Assembly: GCA_937872715.1 (NCBI GenBank)
Contig: CALMTJ010000503.1
Coordinates: 1-6,825 of the forward strand
Direction: 5' to 3'
DNA length: 6,825 nt
From: an uncultured Methylobacteriaceae bacterium
Lineage (GTDB): Bacteria > Pseudomonadota > Alphaproteobacteria > Rhizobiales > Beijerinckiaceae
In this document: piece after piece, positions 5,374 through 6,825 of the stretch
Layout of the letters: each line of letters starts with the position of its first letter
Position numbering within the stretch: position 1 is the first letter of the stretch
Position numbers and translations under genes: made by a program
The notes under the pieces: generated by a model
Seen by the model: the letters and a program-made list of their open reading frames with translations, nothing else
Databases searched by the model: none
Told to the model about the DNA's origin: nothing

Positions 5374-6825
5374 ATGGTCGTCCACCACGTCCACGCGTCC
5401 TGGGACGACGCGCAAGATCGATTCCTCGGCCCCGAGAAGCTGCTGGAGCGGGTAAAGAGCCTTCTGCCCGACTTCTCGCTCTTCGGCATGTCGTGGGAAT
5501 GGAAGGGCTGGGTCGATGCGCTGGAGGAGTCCGGTCGCCTCGCCCCGATCTTGCGCTGGCGGGTTCCTGATGCCGCCCTGACCTGGCTCTGGGCCCATCA
5601 CGATGGCCGCGAGGAGGATATGCGGGCTCTGGAGGCCGAGGCCGAAGCGGGCGTCAACGCCGGGACGGCCTGGGGCCGGGCACGGCGGGCGTGGACCCGA
5701 GACCCCGCCTGCGCCCGCTCCCTCCACCCGCTCGACACGCCCGAGGCGGAGTGGGCCAGCCTCGTTGAGGATCCGGGACGGGTCTCCTGGACTCTCGACA
5801 CCTACGTCCCGCTCATGGTCCCGCGGACGCGCGATGGTCGCCTGAACCCCGACCAGAGCCGCTGCGTCCCCCTATATCGAGGCTGGCAGGCCCTGCTCTT
5901 CGCCGAGATCGCGCTGGCAGGCCCACGCGCCTTCCCGCCGCCTCCTAACCATTCGGGGGATGACGCCCTTCGGCCGCCCACTCCCCTTATCCGGTGGACC
6001 CGGGCGTCACGCGAGGGCGGCTTCGAGCCGCACCGTCAAGCGTTCGAGGCGCTGTCCTGGTTCGTCGCCTACCGCCACCACGCCCTCCAGCACGCCCGCG
6101 CGGAGGCCCCGGACGCGGGCATGTTCGCACCGCCCGGCACGGTCGTCACTGATGGGAGGTTCGTCATCCGCGGGGCTGCTCACCAAGCGCTTCTACTGGA
6201 GGAGGAGCGGGTCGCACGTGAAGCCCTGGGTCGGCATGGCGTGTCAGAGGAGGCGCTATTGGCCGTCGCAGGTTGGGCGGGCTGGGTAGCGCACTGCCAC
6301 AAGCGGGCGGGTCATACCGCGTTGAGCCGAGCGTACGCCGACGAGATGAGGAATGTCATCGAGCTTCTCGTCAGTCTGGGGCAACGCCGGGACGACGTGA
6401 CGGCTCGCATCCGCGACGGCGACAGCCTTCGCCGGGAGTTCTTTCCGGACTTCGAGGAAAGCAGAAGGGGGATGCTTCGAGACCTCCTCCGCGCCCTTGC
6501 GCCGGACTTCGCGCGGCACCCCAACCCAGTGCTGAGCGGCTTCGACGAAGCGCGGGTTGAGGATTTCATCGGGTGGCTGGAGAGGCAAGGCCTTCTCGCC
6601 GCCCACATGGCCGTGCCCGCCGTGATGGAGTTCGGCGGAAGCTCCGACCGTGCCGCCGAGGTGGGCGTAGCCCTCCATGTGGCTTCACTGGCCGCCTGGG
6701 TCGAGCATGTAGCGGGCGAACTCACATCGGGGCTGCCAAGCCCCCCGTCTTTGCTGCCCGGGAAGCTCAAGGGGTGCTGGGCAGGGCACCCCAAAGAGCA
6801 AACGTTCCGTCAGGCGTTGAACAAC
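5374..6825 (+). CDS. Large unrecognised protein, 5' part only (runs off the window)
   Basis: An open frame of 484 codons from ATG 5374 to the last base, checked codon by codon with no stop, so the gene continues beyond the window. The start has GGAG 6 nt upstream. I do not recognise a family. The N-terminus (MVVHHVHASWDDAQDRFL) is soluble, with no signal peptide or membrane helix. Tryptophan is frequent (SWEWKGWVDALEE, WLWAHHDG, GWAGWVAHC). Residues 90-230 have strings of Pro and charged residues, while about 230-484 look mostly helical, including FVAYRHHALQH (230-240), DEMRNVIELLVSLGQRRDDV, EDFIGWLERQGLL and LHVASLAAWVEHVAGEL. Other frames here give Arg/Pro/Ser-rich shadows, which supports this one. 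It lies 83 bases after the recombinase remnant and probably has its own promoter. It may be accessory cargo like the NTPase gene, but no functional link is visible. Confidence 0.82.
   Translation, partial: MVVHHVHASWDDAQDRFLGPEKLLERVKSLLPDFSLFGMSWEWKGWVDALEESGRLAPILRWRVPDAALTWLWAHHDGREEDMRALEAEAEAGVNAGTAWGRARRAWTRDPACARSLHPLDTPEAEWASLVEDPGRVSWTLDTYVPLMVPRTRDGRLNPDQSRCVPLYRGWQALLFAEIALAGPRAFPPPPNHSGDDALRPPTPLIRWTRASREGGFEPHRQAFEALSWFVAYRHHALQHARAEAPDAGMFAPPGTVVTDGRFVIRGAAHQALLLEEERVAREALGRHGVSEEALLAVAGWAGWVAHCHKRAGHTALSRAYADEMRNVIELLVSLGQRRDDVTARIRDGDSLRREFFPDFEESRRGMLRDLLRALAPDFARHPNPVLSGFDEARVEDFIGWLERQGLLAAHMAVPAVMEFGGSSDRAAEVGVALHVASLAAWVEHVAGELTSGLPSPPSLLPGKLKGCWAGHPKEQTFRQALNN

Noticed and set aside
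4374..5489. 371-codon minus-strand ORF spanning three plus-strand genes
   Set aside because: It covers the 3' end of the NTPase gene, the recombinase remnant and the start of the last gene, with low-complexity Arg/Pro-rich composition and no recognisable motif.
1..6825. CRISPR array, tRNA or rRNA genes
   Set aside because: No regularly spaced direct repeats of CRISPR size and no tRNA or rRNA landmarks were seen on either strand.

Overview
The window is GC-rich, roughly two-thirds G+C by eye, except for its more mixed left end. It reads like accessory chromosomal or plasmid DNA from a high-GC bacterium. The site-specific recombinase and codon choice fit an alphaproteobacterium such as a Methylobacterium relative, but this is only an impression and no gene here fixes the taxon.

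Layout, left to right. (1) A small minus-strand ORF of unknown function (31-435). (2) A 167-base divergent intergenic region. It carries a perfect 14-bp inverted repeat whose arms each hold a -10-like CATAAT, and three GACCGG copies 43-44 bases apart. (3) A complete small serine recombinase of the resolvase/invertase family (603-1220). (4) A 169-base gap with a small hairpin, a TGn-extended -10-like promoter, and a 23-codon reading frame overlapping the next start. (5) A large gene split in two: 1390-2667 holds a nuclease-like N-terminal region and a P-loop NTPase, and 2508-4952 (-1 frame) holds the rest of the NTPase/winged-helix region and a long helical C-terminus. (6) The degraded C-terminal end of a second, different serine recombinase (about 5111-5290). 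(7) The start of another gene, 5374-6825, still open at the window edge after 484 codons; it has a good ribosome-binding site and no family I recognise.

Interpretation. The split gene looks like one protein of about 1,200-1,300 residues with the order 'nuclease-like domain, STAND-type NTPase, helical sensor-like C-terminus'. That architecture is shared with anti-phage STAND (Avs-like) proteins and related stand-alone defence nucleases. The break lies inside the NTPase module rather than at a domain edge, and the second half has no convincing ribosome-binding site. I therefore favour a frameshift with a probable small deletion (decay or assembly error) over two natural subunits. With a recombinase on one side and a recombinase remnant on the other, the gene looks like cargo of a recombination-prone accessory island. 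The final gene may be part of the same cargo, but nothing visible links their functions.
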